Origin: a virus
Virus record (IMG/VR): IMGVR_UViG_3300024313_000368
Coordinates: 1 to 44,314 of that record
DNA length: 44,314 bases
Strand: one strand, 5' to 3'
Numbering within the stretch: the first letter of the stretch is position 1; each line of letters begins with the position of its first letter. The notes under the pieces were generated by a model. The model was given only the letters and a program-made list of their open reading frames with translations, was not told where the DNA came from and searched no databases. A program made the translations under genes and the position numbers. Below, in pieces: positions 26,511 through 34,375 of this stretch.

Positions 26511-26837
26511 TTAAATATTTATTTTCTTATTGTTAACTTTAGCCTTTTTTGGCTTTTTTGGGGATTTTCCATCCACCCATGCTTCATTGTAATCAGTTGT
26601 TATTGGGTCGTCTGCTTTAAGTTTCCCATCTTCAGTCCTAGCACGCACAGCTTTTGTTTCTTGTACTGGTGCGTTACCACCAACCTCATGAGCCATTCCC
26701 ATTTCTATGAAGCCTTTAAAAATTTCTTCTTGCCACTTACCTTGTGACTTGTACTCTTTACCGCTTTCGTATGTCGCTGTCTCAGCACCATCTTCTCTGG
26801 TAATCCCAATTGATGATTTAGTCATTGTAATCTTCAT
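26511..26837 (-). CDS. Hypothetical head-region protein, 108 aa
   Basis: The ATG at 26837 has TGGAGAG upstream and is preferred to an in-frame ATG at 26849. The N-terminal part (KITMTKSSIGITREDGAETA, then YESGKEYKSQGKWQEEIFKG) is a short beta/helix unit; the C-terminal half is low-complexity and basic (KPKKAKVNNKKINI). Small proteins of this size stand between capsid and connector in many HK97-like phages. A decoration or scaffolding role is possible; I recognise no family. Confidence 0.6.
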   Translation of the reverse strand: MKITMTKSSIGITREDGAETATYESGKEYKSQGKWQEEIFKGFIEMGMAHEVGGNAPVQETKAVRARTEDGKLKADDPITTDYNEAWVDGKSPKKPKKAKVNNKKINI

Positions 26838-26888
26838 TTGGCTCTCCATTAGTTAAAGGTGAGGGGGAATTAACCCCCTCATCAATTA

Positions 26889-28112
26889 TTATGATGTTGC
26901 GTGCTTTAGAACGCGCATTGCTTCTGACAATACAACTTCACCACCAACACGGCGGCGAGCGATATAACGCACATTGCCTGTTGAAGCTTGTGAGTATGGG
27001 TCACGCAATACTGATAAAGCTACACGATCAACAATCATGTACCCGCGACGGAAATCGCCGAAGAATACTGATTTTGCACCAGAAGCCGCATCAGCAACAT
27101 CAGGACACTCAAGATATGGTGAACCTAAGATTGTGTTTGGCAAACCAGACTGACCAGAGAAACCAGTTTGGAAGATGTACTGACCAGCAGTATCTTTCAA
27201 CTTACGGATTATACCCAGTGTAGAGCGGTTCATTAAGAATGTAGCATTGTTTGCATAATCTGTTTTAAGGCCATGAACCAAATCCATTAGGTTATCTGTA
27301 GAGATAGCCGCAGAAGCCGCACCAGTAGCAGTGTGTCCTACTGTGTTGCCATCAGCAATACCTGTTGGTTTGTTTGTGCCATTACCAGAGATGAACGCCG
27401 CGCCTTCAGCTTTTGCAAACTGTTCAGCAAATTCTTGGTTCATTTCAGCTTCAAGATCAAACACGCTATCTTCAAGCAACTGACCAGATATGTCTACAAG
27501 AGCATATAGTTCATGTGTTGGGATAGTGTTTAAAGAAGTTGTGTAACCAGTTGTCTCTGAGCGAGTACCAGTTTCAGCAGTCCAAGCCGCCGCGAAAGTC
27601 GCAGTTTTGCTTGGTACTTCAATTTCTTTATTTGAAGTTTGACGAACACGCGCAACAGAACGAACAGGAGAAATCTCAGTAATAACTTTGATTAACTCAT
27701 CCACGTACTCAGCTGGTGCTAAGTTACCAGCAGTAGCGGCTGTACCGACTGTTAGTGCCTTAACTTCTTCTGGAGCCATGTTTTCTTGGCCTAGACGCAT
27801 GAAGCTATCCCAAGCTTTTAGGGATAAATCAACTTCTTTAGCTTCCATCATATTTGCTGGACGCTTTAACATAGTTTCGATTTCGTTTAATTTTGCTTCG
27901 AAACCTTCAGCGTGTTTTTGCTGTTGAACTAGCTTCTGATTAACATTTTCAAAGCGATCTAAGTCACCTTCGATTTTAGCAAGCTTTTCTTCTACCAATG
28001 GGTCAGCAGAACCTTTAGCTTCAATTTGAGCCAAACGATCATCATTTACTTTTTTAAATTCTTCAAAAGCACCTGACATCGCTTCTACGGCATTTTTTAC
28101 TTGATCTTCCAT
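26889..28112 (-). CDS. HK97-family major capsid protein, 407 aa
   Basis: Residues 1-105 are a coiled-coil delta domain (VEEKLAKIEGDLDRFENVNQ; HAEGFEAKLNEIETMLKRPA) that would be removed by the protease encoded upstream. The HK97 fold follows: APAEYVDELIKVITEISPVR, RVRQTSNKEIEVPSKTATFA, ELYALVDISGQLLEDSVFDL, AFISGNGTNKPTGIADGNTV and KSVFFGDFRRGYMIVDRVAL, all in the expected order. The last 40 residues (TGNVRYIARRRVGGEVVLSE) are also typical. It is the main component of the icosahedral shell. Confidence 0.95.
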   Translation of the reverse strand: MEDQVKNAVEAMSGAFEEFKKVNDDRLAQIEAKGSADPLVEEKLAKIEGDLDRFENVNQKLVQQQKHAEGFEAKLNEIETMLKRPANMMEAKEVDLSLKAWDSFMRLGQENMAPEEVKALTVGTAATAGNLAPAEYVDELIKVITEISPVRSVARVRQTSNKEIEVPSKTATFAAAWTAETGTRSETTGYTTSLNTIPTHELYALVDISGQLLEDSVFDLEAEMNQEFAEQFAKAEGAAFISGNGTNKPTGIADGNTVGHTATGAASAAISTDNLMDLVHGLKTDYANNATFLMNRSTLGIIRKLKDTAGQYIFQTGFSGQSGLPNTILGSPYLECPDVADAASGAKSVFFGDFRRGYMIVDRVALSVLRDPYSQASTGNVRYIARRRVGGEVVLSEAMRVLKHATS

Positions 28113-28130
28113 TTGGACGATCCTTTCCGT

Positions 28131-28832
28131 TTAAGTTTTAAGGATGTTGGTAAGGCTTGTTAGAGCCTCAAGGACTTTAGGCGTTTCCTCTTTTACAGCA
28201 TCCCGCTGTTCAAGTGCCTTGGTAACGGCAGAAGCCGCCGCCTTTGCTTCAGTGCGCGATAGGCTTCCTGCATCCCGCAGTAGTTCTTCCCATTCCCGTA
28301 CTGTGCGTTCTGCTCCCTTTACAGCCTGAACCCTTGCGCGTGGGTTCATGGGGAAAGTTACAGCAGAAATTTCCATAAGGTCTACAGTCTTGAGATAGCG
28401 GCGTTTGCCCTTCTCATCATAGTATGTACCTTTTGGGTCAACTCTATAGCCAATTGAAAGGCCATCAAGAGCACCCATCTTCATTAGTTCATAGACTTCA
28501 CGTCCACGTTGTGTCCCCATAGCAAGGCGACCTTTGACCTTCAGACCTCTTTGGTCTTCAATAATCTCATCAAAAACGCCTATAGGCTCATCTTGTCTGT
28601 GTTGGTAGAGTAGCTTTACAGCTTTAGCGCCCTTCTTACCAATTGATTTGGCGAATGCGCCTTCAACGACAACATCATTTCCTAAATCTTTATTTCCAAA
28701 AATTGAACCATATCCAGAGAATGTCCCTTCTTCCTCTTCAGCCTTATATTCAAAAGCTACATCAAGGGTCTCGGACTTGGTTTCTGTTTCTGCGATATAA
28801 TCTTCAATATCGACTTGTGGGACTTCTGACAT
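28131..28832 (-). CDS. HK97-type prohead protease, 233 aa
   Basis: The fold is that of the U35/HK97 prohead serine protease: FSGYGSIFGNKDLGNDVVVE near the start, then LLYQHRQDEPIGVFDE with His78, GALDGLSIGYRVD with Ser126, and KTVDLMEISAVTFPMNPRAR with Glu154 as the third member. Residues 175-233 form a helical tail that may act in scaffolding. It would cleave the capsid delta domain during maturation. Gene order (protease, capsid) is canonical. A 77-bp gap without a gene follows upstream. Confidence 0.93.
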   Translation of the reverse strand: MSEVPQVDIEDYIAETETKSETLDVAFEYKAEEEEGTFSGYGSIFGNKDLGNDVVVEGAFAKSIGKKGAKAVKLLYQHRQDEPIGVFDEIIEDQRGLKVKGRLAMGTQRGREVYELMKMGALDGLSIGYRVDPKGTYYDEKGKRRYLKTVDLMEISAVTFPMNPRARVQAVKGAERTVREWEELLRDAGSLSRTEAKAAASAVTKALEQRDAVKEETPKVLEALTSLTNILKT

Positions 28833-28909
28833 CTTATTGTCCTTTTTAATACCGCAATTAAATTACCCACAAACTAACACATAATACGGTTTCACGTCTA
28901 GGGTTATTG

Positions 28910-29086
28910 TTATAAGCTTAATGTTGTTGGTTCTTTAGCACTATAATCCAACTCTGTTAATTGGGTATCTTTATCAATTGCTTCGATGAGTAGCTCAATA
29001 TGATCAGCCGCAAATCCTCTGCCAAGAACAGGTTCAACTCCAAACTTTTCTTTATATTCTTTTAAAACGTCTTCAATTGTTAGCAT
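28910..29086 (-). CDS. Small hypothetical protein, 58 aa
   Basis: The ATG at 29086 follows GGAGGAATTTG and overlaps the end of the MuF-fusion gene by 14 bases; the longer frame reading back to 29146 is an artefact of that gene. The product begins LTIEDVLKEYKEKFGVEPVL, contains HIELLIEAIDKD, and is acidic. Its short length, coupling and place after the MuF-metallopeptidase gene would suit an immunity or accessory protein, but nothing in the sequence proves this. Confidence 0.6.
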   Translation of the reverse strand: MLTIEDVLKEYKEKFGVEPVLGRGFAADHIELLIEAIDKDTQLTELDYSAKEPTTLSL

Positions 29087-30608
29087 CAAATTCCTCCAGT
29101 TTATCAATAAAAGCTTTCCACAAAGCCGGAAAGTTTTTCTTTGCATACTCTACAGCCTTTGGTGAGCTTTGAATGGCAAACAAGTTTGCAAATGCCTCTG
29201 CCTGTTGCCCACTTCCTTTTCTGTTCTTCCAATATGTATATCCGTGACCAAAAGCCCCAGAAGCATAGAATTTACCATTCGTGAAGCTATCAATTATATC
29301 CATAAGTCCATCAGCGCCATCAAAGGCCAATTTCCTACCATCTTCATAGCTATATTCTGAACCATCTTTTCTTGTGCCTGTAACTATTGTAATTTTGTAG
29401 AGCTCGCTCTTTATTTCTTTAAATCTTTTGTTTCTGGCTTCCTCTGAAAGCCTAGTAACCTTCATAGCTTTTCTGTCTGCTACCCAAGCCGCCGATAAAC
29501 CCTTCTCTGACCAATAAGTTGAGAACTTGTTTCCACTTTCATAAAGCTCATTGTCTATATGGTGTCCGTATTCATGCACCATTACTTGTCTTTCTAACCC
29601 GCTTTCCATTCGCTTTGTTCCAGCATAGTAAACGCCAGCTTTTTCTTTACCTATAATTTCTGATGGTTTACCTAACTTGGAAATTACCCTTGCAGTAAGC
29701 GGTGTAAGGAATTTGTTTAGAGCTTCATTTAGGTCTGCTTTAGAAAAGCCAGTAGTTTTCATTATGTTAGTAACATCAATCTTAGGCTTCAAATCAACTT
29801 TAGGAATTTGAATGTTTTCTTCTCCAAAGCTGTCAAACAAAGCGTCTTCATCAGTAAAATAAACGGCCAAACAACGACAGTTTATATTATTTGCCGCCCC
29901 TCCAGAGCCATCGTGAGGATACTTCATACGAATTTCAGCGCCCTTATATCTTATTATAAATGGCTCATCTATTCCAACTTCCTGTCCGTTTGCGGCGGCG
30001 TGATATGGCCTTGTCCTAGCATCTCCAACACTTACCCACTGTTTGCGCTGGGCTGGTAGGGATAATTCCTTAGTAGCTTCGTAAGTAGCGTATGAAGCGG
30101 CGGCATGTGTCTCAGTGCGGGCTATTGTGGCCGCTCTTGCTCTACCCATTGCTCCGAATGTCTTTTCTTGTATCAATCTGGCGACAGGAAGAACCCCGAG
30201 ACCATCTTTTTCTCCTGTTTTAATGGCTCTTAGGATAATATTTCTTGTTGTATTGCTAATTCCAACAATTTTTTTAGCACCTTCTTGCTCATATAACTGG
30301 AATACAAGCTGTCCAAACCTTTCAAGCTTTCTATTTTCGTAAACTCTATCGGCGAATTTCTCAACAACAGCGCCGTAATGCGCCCTAAAAATCTTCTCCA
30401 AGTCGCCAGAAAGAGGCCTTAGAGCCACTGTAATGCCCCCTGACTGCTGGTATTCGTCTGAAGCGGCTTTGCCTACCTTTTTAAACACAGACATTAGGCG
30501 CTTCTGCATTGAGCGCTCAAACTGAAGCCGAAGCCTACTGACTTCTCTGATTTCCTTTGCAATGGAAACTCTAGTGCGACTAGCCTTTATGAAAACAGGA
30601 AAACTCAT
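29073..30608 (-). CDS. MuF head morphogenesis protein fused to a zinc-metallopeptidase-like domain, 511 aa
   Basis: Residues 1-255 are a MuF/SPP1 gp7-like head morphogenesis domain: a helical N-terminus, RARAATIARTETHAAASYAT near 155-175, WVSVGDARTRPYHAAANGQE and the NINCRCLAVYF end with CxC at 244-246. From residue 270 a second domain carries QVMVHEYGHHIDNELY with HEYGH at 345-349 (HExxH zinc motif) and GQQAEAFANLFA with E471 as a likely third ligand, a gluzincin-like arrangement. MuF fusions with effector domains are known as a class of polymorphic toxin. Here it may be injected with the DNA or act in the capsid. Both halves are clear; the peptidase activity is inferred. Confidence 0.82.
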   Translation of the reverse strand: MSFPVFIKASRTRVSIAKEIREVSRLRLQFERSMQKRLMSVFKKVGKAASDEYQQSGGITVALRPLSGDLEKIFRAHYGAVVEKFADRVYENRKLERFGQLVFQLYEQEGAKKIVGISNTTRNIILRAIKTGEKDGLGVLPVARLIQEKTFGAMGRARAATIARTETHAAASYATYEATKELSLPAQRKQWVSVGDARTRPYHAAANGQEVGIDEPFIIRYKGAEIRMKYPHDGSGGAANNINCRCLAVYFTDEDALFDSFGEENIQIPKVDLKPKIDVTNIMKTTGFSKADLNEALNKFLTPLTARVISKLGKPSEIIGKEKAGVYYAGTKRMESGLERQVMVHEYGHHIDNELYESGNKFSTYWSEKGLSAAWVADRKAMKVTRLSEEARNKRFKEIKSELYKITIVTGTRKDGSEYSYEDGRKLAFDGADGLMDIIDSFTNGKFYASGAFGHGYTYWKNRKGSGQQAEAFANLFAIQSSPKAVEYAKKNFPALWKAFIDKLEEFDANN

Positions 30609-30654
30609 TATTCTTTATAACACTTCAAAGTTTTTTCGTCTAACTCCATTTTTT

Positions 30655-30695
30655 AGTAAATTAAGACTTTACTTTGGTAGATGATTACCTAATAG
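30655..30695 (+). promoter_or_regulatory. Early promoter with inverted-repeat operator (copy 2)
   Basis: AGTAAA-N7-TTTACT at 30655-30673 is followed after 16 bases by TAATAG at 30690-30695. It repeats the layout of the promoter at 493-533, with the conserved block TAGTAAATTAA and CTTTACTTTGG. It drives the + strand small-gene cassette that lies inside the leftward head module. The shared palindrome suggests that one regulator binds both. Confidence 0.6.
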
Positions 30696-30723
30696 TGTAC
30701 CTATAAAACGACATGGAGGTCAA
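30694..30723 (-). promoter_or_regulatory. Possible leftward promoter ahead of the MuF gene
   Basis: On the - strand, TTGACC (30718-30723) and TACACT (30694-30699) are separated by 18 bases and could form a promoter that restarts late transcription to the left of the + strand cassette. The TTGACC overlaps the ribosome site of the + strand gene, which recurs elsewhere, so it may be chance. Confidence 0.25.
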
Positions 30724-30724
30724 A

Positions 30725-30994
30725 ATGTTTATAATACCTAAGTTTCACCAAAACGAAGTTTCCTTCCAAGAGGGTTGGAACATTATGAAATCTCACGGCC
30801 AAGGCGATACTCTTGAAGGCATGAATGCTATGCAACGCTCTTGGAAAGAATACAACGCAAGCCAAGACGCATTCCTTACAGGAAAAGTAGCTGTTGTGGC
30901 TTTTGATAATGATGATGAGTACTTTGAGTACTATAGCAATGAAGTTAATGCATACAATGCAGTGTTTTCAAACATGAACCAATTGTTCGCTTAG
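30725..30994 (+). CDS. Small hypothetical cassette protein 1, 89 aa
   Basis: The ATG at 30725 follows CATGGAGGTCAAA, the same ribosome site as other + strand early genes; an in-frame codon at 30713 is rejected. The acidic, aromatic product contains NEVSFQEGWNIMKSH, then FDNDDEYFEYYSNEVNAYNA. It has no signal, membrane segment or known domain. It is the first gene under the copy-2 promoter. High early expression is likely from the strong site. Confidence 0.65.
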   Translation: MFIIPKFHQNEVSFQEGWNIMKSHGQGDTLEGMNAMQRSWKEYNASQDAFLTGKVAVVAFDNDDEYFEYYSNEVNAYNAVFSNMNQLFA

Positions 30995-31004
30995 GAGATA
31001 TATT

Positions 31005-31397
31005 ATGAAATATTTATATGATGATGCACTTTTTTCAGATTTTTATAAGGAGGCTCACGGCTTCCGTCCAGCCGGTATTCTTATGGAGGTCTGGAATGGG
31101 CTTAACCCTGTTCAAAAGCAAGCCCGTTGGGATGAGCTAGGCCGGATTGTTGAAGAAAACTGCCGGAATACTCGCAAAATGGAAGAGGGTGATTTGAAGC
31201 GCGTGAAAGCTGAAATTGAACAACTAATCATTAATGGTGCAGAAAACCGAAATGAAGCTCTTCTAATTATGACTAAGGGTGAAAAGTTTCATACTACTCA
31301 ATGTGTAGAACACTGGGTATGGCAGAAGGGCATACTTTTTACGCCCTACGGCAGAGACCTTGTCGAAGACCTTAGTAAAATTGTTCAATATGTTTAA
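31005..31397 (+). CDS. Small hypothetical cassette protein 2, 130 aa
   Basis: Its ribosome site lies in the 16-base string TAGGAGATATATTATG, which is repeated exactly before the gene at 31930. The protein is mostly helical and charged (EVWNGLNPVQKQARWDELGR; KMEEGDLKRVKAEIEQLII). The end of the protein is aromatic (HWVWQKGILFTPYGRDLVED). No family is recognised. A hairpin follows its stop immediately, but its T run is on the - strand. Confidence 0.65.
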   Translation: MKYLYDDALFSDFYKEAHGFRPAGILMEVWNGLNPVQKQARWDELGRIVEENCRNTRKMEEGDLKRVKAEIEQLIINGAENRNEALLIMTKGEKFHTTQCVEHWVWQKGILFTPYGRDLVEDLSKIVQYV

Positions 31398-31398
31398 T

Positions 31399-31436
31399 AA
31401 AAAAGCCCCCCTTGTGTTACAGCACAATTGGGGGGC
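31399..31436 (-). terminator. Terminator for leftward transcription
   Basis: The stem GCCCCCC-TTGTG (31405-31416) pairs with CACAATTGGGGGGC (31423-31436), with an AA bulge and a 6-base loop. On the - strand it is followed by TTTTTT (31399-31404); on the + strand there is no T run. It would stop transcripts arriving from the portal gene, or weakly pause + strand ones. Confidence 0.75.
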
Positions 31437-31456
31437 AGTCAGGGAGGAAGTAAAAC

Positions 31457-31606
31457 ATGCAACTTAAAGAAACACGTTCCATAAATAATAATATCACAAA
31501 AATCCTAATATTTGTAGGTGAATTAATAGGTATCTCGGTTTTTGTTATATCTGTGTTCTATTTACCTTGGATTATTCAGTACCTTTCTAAGTACATTGGA
31601 GGTTAA
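31457..31606 (+). CDS. Small membrane protein, 49 aa
   Basis: An ATG behind GGGAGGAAG opens a 49-codon frame ending at the TAA at 31604-31606. After a polar start (QLKETRSINNNITK), residues 15-41 are hydrophobic (ILIFVGELIGISVFVISVFY) and form one transmembrane helix. The stop comes one base before the next ATG, and the ribosome site of that gene (GGAGG) is within the last codons. Small single-span proteins in such cassettes often act on the host envelope, but no specific role can be read here. Confidence 0.65.
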   Translation: MQLKETRSINNNITKILIFVGELIGISVFVISVFYLPWIIQYLSKYIGG

Positions 31607-31607
31607 T

Positions 31608-31916
31608 ATGAAAACTTTAGATAAACTTAAAGAAATTTGCGGTCATCACGGCGTAATAATTGAAGCTTATAATGCTTACACTTATCCATTAGACAGAATT
31701 GGCAATCATTGGAACGTCGTGTTTTACGCTCCAAAAGGTAAGGGATTTATATCTTCTGGATTATCTTGTGTAGGCTTTAGCGATAAATCAATTGTTTCGG
31801 CTGTTAAGTATATAAAAGAAGAAATTGTAGAAGGCTTTTTCGACCTAGCTTCAGACGATGATTTTTATGATGGGGTTGGTATCCCCGTCTCACACAGTAT
31901 TACGATAATGAAATAA
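31608..31916 (+). CDS. Small hypothetical cassette protein, 102 aa
   Basis: The ATG at 31608 with GGAGGTTAAT upstream is the start; an apparent longer frame from 31542 runs over the membrane-protein gene. The protein has an alpha/beta look (KTLDKLKEICGHHGVIIEAY; HWNVVFYAPKGKGFISSG; SIVSAVKYIKEEIVEGFFDL), with two Cys. No domain is recognised. It belongs to the five-gene + strand cassette. Confidence 0.6.
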   Translation: MKTLDKLKEICGHHGVIIEAYNAYTYPLDRIGNHWNVVFYAPKGKGFISSGLSCVGFSDKSIVSAVKYIKEEIVEGFFDLASDDDFYDGVGIPVSHSITIMK

Positions 31917-31929
31917 TAGGAGATATATT

Positions 31930-32100
31930 ATGATAGGTAAAATGCATACTGCAATGGAGGCATCACTTACGGATGCTCAATCAAAATTAGCTAATATCCA
32001 AATTGAAAAACAAAAACTATATGAAGCCGAGGAGGTTCAGCAAAATAGGATTATTTGGATTAAAGGTGAACTTGAGAAATTAGAAAATATGGGCGCATAA
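31930..32100 (+). CDS. Small coiled-coil protein, 56 aa
   Basis: It starts at the ATG that closes the repeated TAGGAGATATATTATG string and ends at the TAA at 32098-32100. The chain is a continuous charged helix with heptad-like spacing (LTDAQSKLANIQIEKQKLYE; EEVQQNRIIWIKGELEKLEN). It is the last gene of the cassette, ahead of a hairpin at 32134-32171. The function is unknown. Confidence 0.65.
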   Translation: MIGKMHTAMEASLTDAQSKLANIQIEKQKLYEAEEVQQNRIIWIKGELEKLENMGA

Positions 32101-32133
32101 TCCAACATTAATCCCGTTACATTATACTTTACC

Positions 32134-32171
32134 AATAAGCCCTTGCAGAATAGATTTTGCAGGGGCTTATT
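32134..32171. terminator. Bidirectional terminator-like hairpin between convergent genes
   Basis: AATAAGCCCTTGCA (32134-32147) pairs with TGCAGGGGCTTATT (32158-32171) along 14 positions with one G-T type mismatch and a 10-base loop. The stem ends are A/T-rich on both sides, so it could act in both directions. It separates the + strand cassette from the end of the portal gene. Confidence 0.65.
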
Positions 32172-32182
32172 TAATTCTATAA

Positions 32183-34375
32183 TTATTTATCTTTTTTCAA
32201 TGGGTGTCCATCAGGCAAAAGGTCGGTGTCAAACTTACCGCTTTTAAACCGCCCTGTTCTCACTGCACTCAAGAAGCCATTTACCCGCGCATAAGCCCAC
32301 TGATCAGCGCTACTCACGCTAGGTCTAACACTCTGAGGGTTAGTATTAAAAGCGCCTACTCCGCGCCTAAAAACAGCCTCTAACATCCTCTGGGTTACTT
32401 TCTTGCCTTTACTGTTACCATGCTTTTCGTTGTGGTCTTTAACCTTTTCGGCCAATCCTTTTTTTACAGCATCACTAACTTCTTCAGCTTTTATTTCTGG
32501 ATGATTAGGTGCTGAAGCCCAGTCTGCGTAATGGCTAAGAAGCTCCAGAGACTTATCTCTTTCTTTGTCTAGTTGCGCTGTCTTTTTTCTAGCCCAAGAC
32601 TGACCTTCATCACCGCCCCATCCTAGCCAAGCAATTAACCCCGCACTCGGCCAACCCTCTTCACCGCGTCTAAAGCCCTGACCCTGCTTATCAACCTCAT
32701 GCCGGCTAAAGAAACTATGCATTCTTCGGACTGTTCTTGGAGAAAGACGCTCTTTTCTTATAAGTTGGTTTGCTCTTGCAACTCCAACCTGTGTCATACC
32801 CCTGCCATATTCTTTGCGAAGGTCTAGGCCGCGTTGAGCATTTTGACCCATTGAGGCTGTCGGAATGGTTTCAATGTCACTTTCTGCTTTTGTCTCGCCT
32901 TCATCAGCCCAGCGCTTGCAAACATACTCTGAGCGAATGTCAGCATTAAACAAATCGCAATACCCTTCGATGTTATGAATGCAATTACCGCAATACTTTT
33001 CATCGTCTCCCATTGCATATGCTTCTGGCAAAGAAGGTGGGACTTCCTCCCCGTCTGGATAAAAATCTAACTTGGTTTCTCCATAAGCGTCTTTTCCTGC
33101 GTCCTCAACGTCCGCGCCATCATCTGTAGCAACATCCGCCCCACCTAACGGGAATAGGTTTGCCGCGATATAAACTTCATCACCGCCGTTGATTGGCTCT
33201 AGACCGAGCCTTTCTCTAGCTTCATTGCGGCTTATAATGCCTTCACGAACAGCCGAAGTCACGTTTTCATAAACACGGCGGCGGCGCTCTGTCATAGCTG
33301 GAATAGCATCAATGTCATATACGATTTTTATATTATCGCCGTAACTTGGGGATAGCCATTCATTAAGATCACTCTGTACTCGCTTTGCAAGGGGAATGAT
33401 TGTTTCCTCATATAGAGCAAGTCTAGCCTCTTGAACATTGGCATAAGTCTGACTGTCAGGAATGCCGATCAGCTGAGAAGGTACGCCAAAGCAAAGCGCG
33501 ATGTCCTTTGCCGCCATATGCTTGTGCTGTAGGAAATCCATATCGCGTGGAGATAACGCCATTTCTTTCCAATCAAAATCGCCTTCCAGCAACATAGGAC
33601 GGCCAGCATTCTTTGTACCAGAGAAGTGTCTACCTAAGTCATCACTGACTTGCTTGCGCTGTGTATCACTAAGCATCAAGCTATTGCCGTTCTCATCCCT
33701 TGGTTTAAAGACTATTGCGCCGGATGGACGCGCCCCGTTCATCAATAAGCCCACGTTGTGCTTTGCAATCATGTTGTGTTGGTCTAAATCAATAGCCGCC
33801 GCCATAAGGGGTGATAATCCCTGATAGTCGTCTAATGGGTTCCACATTTTGAAATGTTTAATTTCTGACTGCCCTGAAATTGGGTCTGCTGGATATGAGT
33901 GAACTTTCTGTCCATTTAAATAATAATCATAAGACTTTGGAACTGCCGTATCGCTTGCAACAACCTTCATCCTGTCAGGGCGCAACATATAAAGCTCTGA
34001 GGGCAAATTATTTACAGAACTAGCAAGAGCATAACTATTTCCAGACAACAAAAGATAACTATAAAGTGATTGGAAGTATTCAATTCCAGCTTCTGTTGGG
34101 TTAGGTCTATTAAGAAGGCTAATAATAGGGTGTGTTTCAAGCTCCATGTCGCCTTGGAAAACTTTAAATGGTATTGAAGCCGCGCCATTAGCAATTTCAT
34201 TTACGCATTTATACACAATAGCGTTTTGCTGATACCCTTCGGTCGCGTATGTTTTGAAATCATCGCGCCTATTGGCTGAGTATATTGAGTTACCCGACAT
34301 ATATACCTTTGGTGCTTCTTTTTGTTCAAATGATTGCGGCGAAAAAACCTTCCGCAAATTATCTAAAAATGCCAT
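32183..34375 (-). CDS. HK97-type portal protein with long C-terminal extension, 730 aa
   Basis: Residues 1-410 are a standard HK97 portal: IVYKCVNEIANGAASIPFKV, FQSLYSYLLLSGNSYALASS, LCFGVPSQLIGIPDSQTYAN and a terminal GIISRNEARERLGLEPI. The extension of about 320 residues is unusual. It begins with a four-cysteine module (C462-x2-C465-x7-C473-x12-C486), then a domain with YGRGMTQVGVARANQLIRKE and LSPRTVRRMHSFFSRHEVDK, EGWPSAGLIAWLGWGGDEGQ, a charged helix, and VTQRMLEAVFRRGVGAFNTN. Similar modules are known fused to phage portal, capsid or protease proteins; the function is unknown. The portal forms the dodecameric DNA gate. Confidence 0.9.
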   Translation of the reverse strand: MAFLDNLRKVFSPQSFEQKEAPKVYMSGNSIYSANRRDDFKTYATEGYQQNAIVYKCVNEIANGAASIPFKVFQGDMELETHPIISLLNRPNPTEAGIEYFQSLYSYLLLSGNSYALASSVNNLPSELYMLRPDRMKVVASDTAVPKSYDYYLNGQKVHSYPADPISGQSEIKHFKMWNPLDDYQGLSPLMAAAIDLDQHNMIAKHNVGLLMNGARPSGAIVFKPRDENGNSLMLSDTQRKQVSDDLGRHFSGTKNAGRPMLLEGDFDWKEMALSPRDMDFLQHKHMAAKDIALCFGVPSQLIGIPDSQTYANVQEARLALYEETIIPLAKRVQSDLNEWLSPSYGDNIKIVYDIDAIPAMTERRRRVYENVTSAVREGIISRNEARERLGLEPINGGDEVYIAANLFPLGGADVATDDGADVEDAGKDAYGETKLDFYPDGEEVPPSLPEAYAMGDDEKYCGNCIHNIEGYCDLFNADIRSEYVCKRWADEGETKAESDIETIPTASMGQNAQRGLDLRKEYGRGMTQVGVARANQLIRKERLSPRTVRRMHSFFSRHEVDKQGQGFRRGEEGWPSAGLIAWLGWGGDEGQSWARKKTAQLDKERDKSLELLSHYADWASAPNHPEIKAEEVSDAVKKGLAEKVKDHNEKHGNSKGKKVTQRMLEAVFRRGVGAFNTNPQSVRPSVSSADQWAYARVNGFLSAVRTGRFKSGKFDTDLLPDGHPLKKDK

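Noticed and set aside
29087-29146. Longer N-terminus of the 58-residue protein at 28910-29086
   Set aside because: This stretch is the end of the MuF-fusion gene read in another frame; a strong ribosome site stands before the ATG at 29086.
31542-31607. Upstream extension of the 31608-31916 gene to an ATG at 31542
   Set aside because: It lies inside the 49-codon membrane-protein frame that has its own good ribosome site, and the ATG at 31608 has GGAGG at proper distance.
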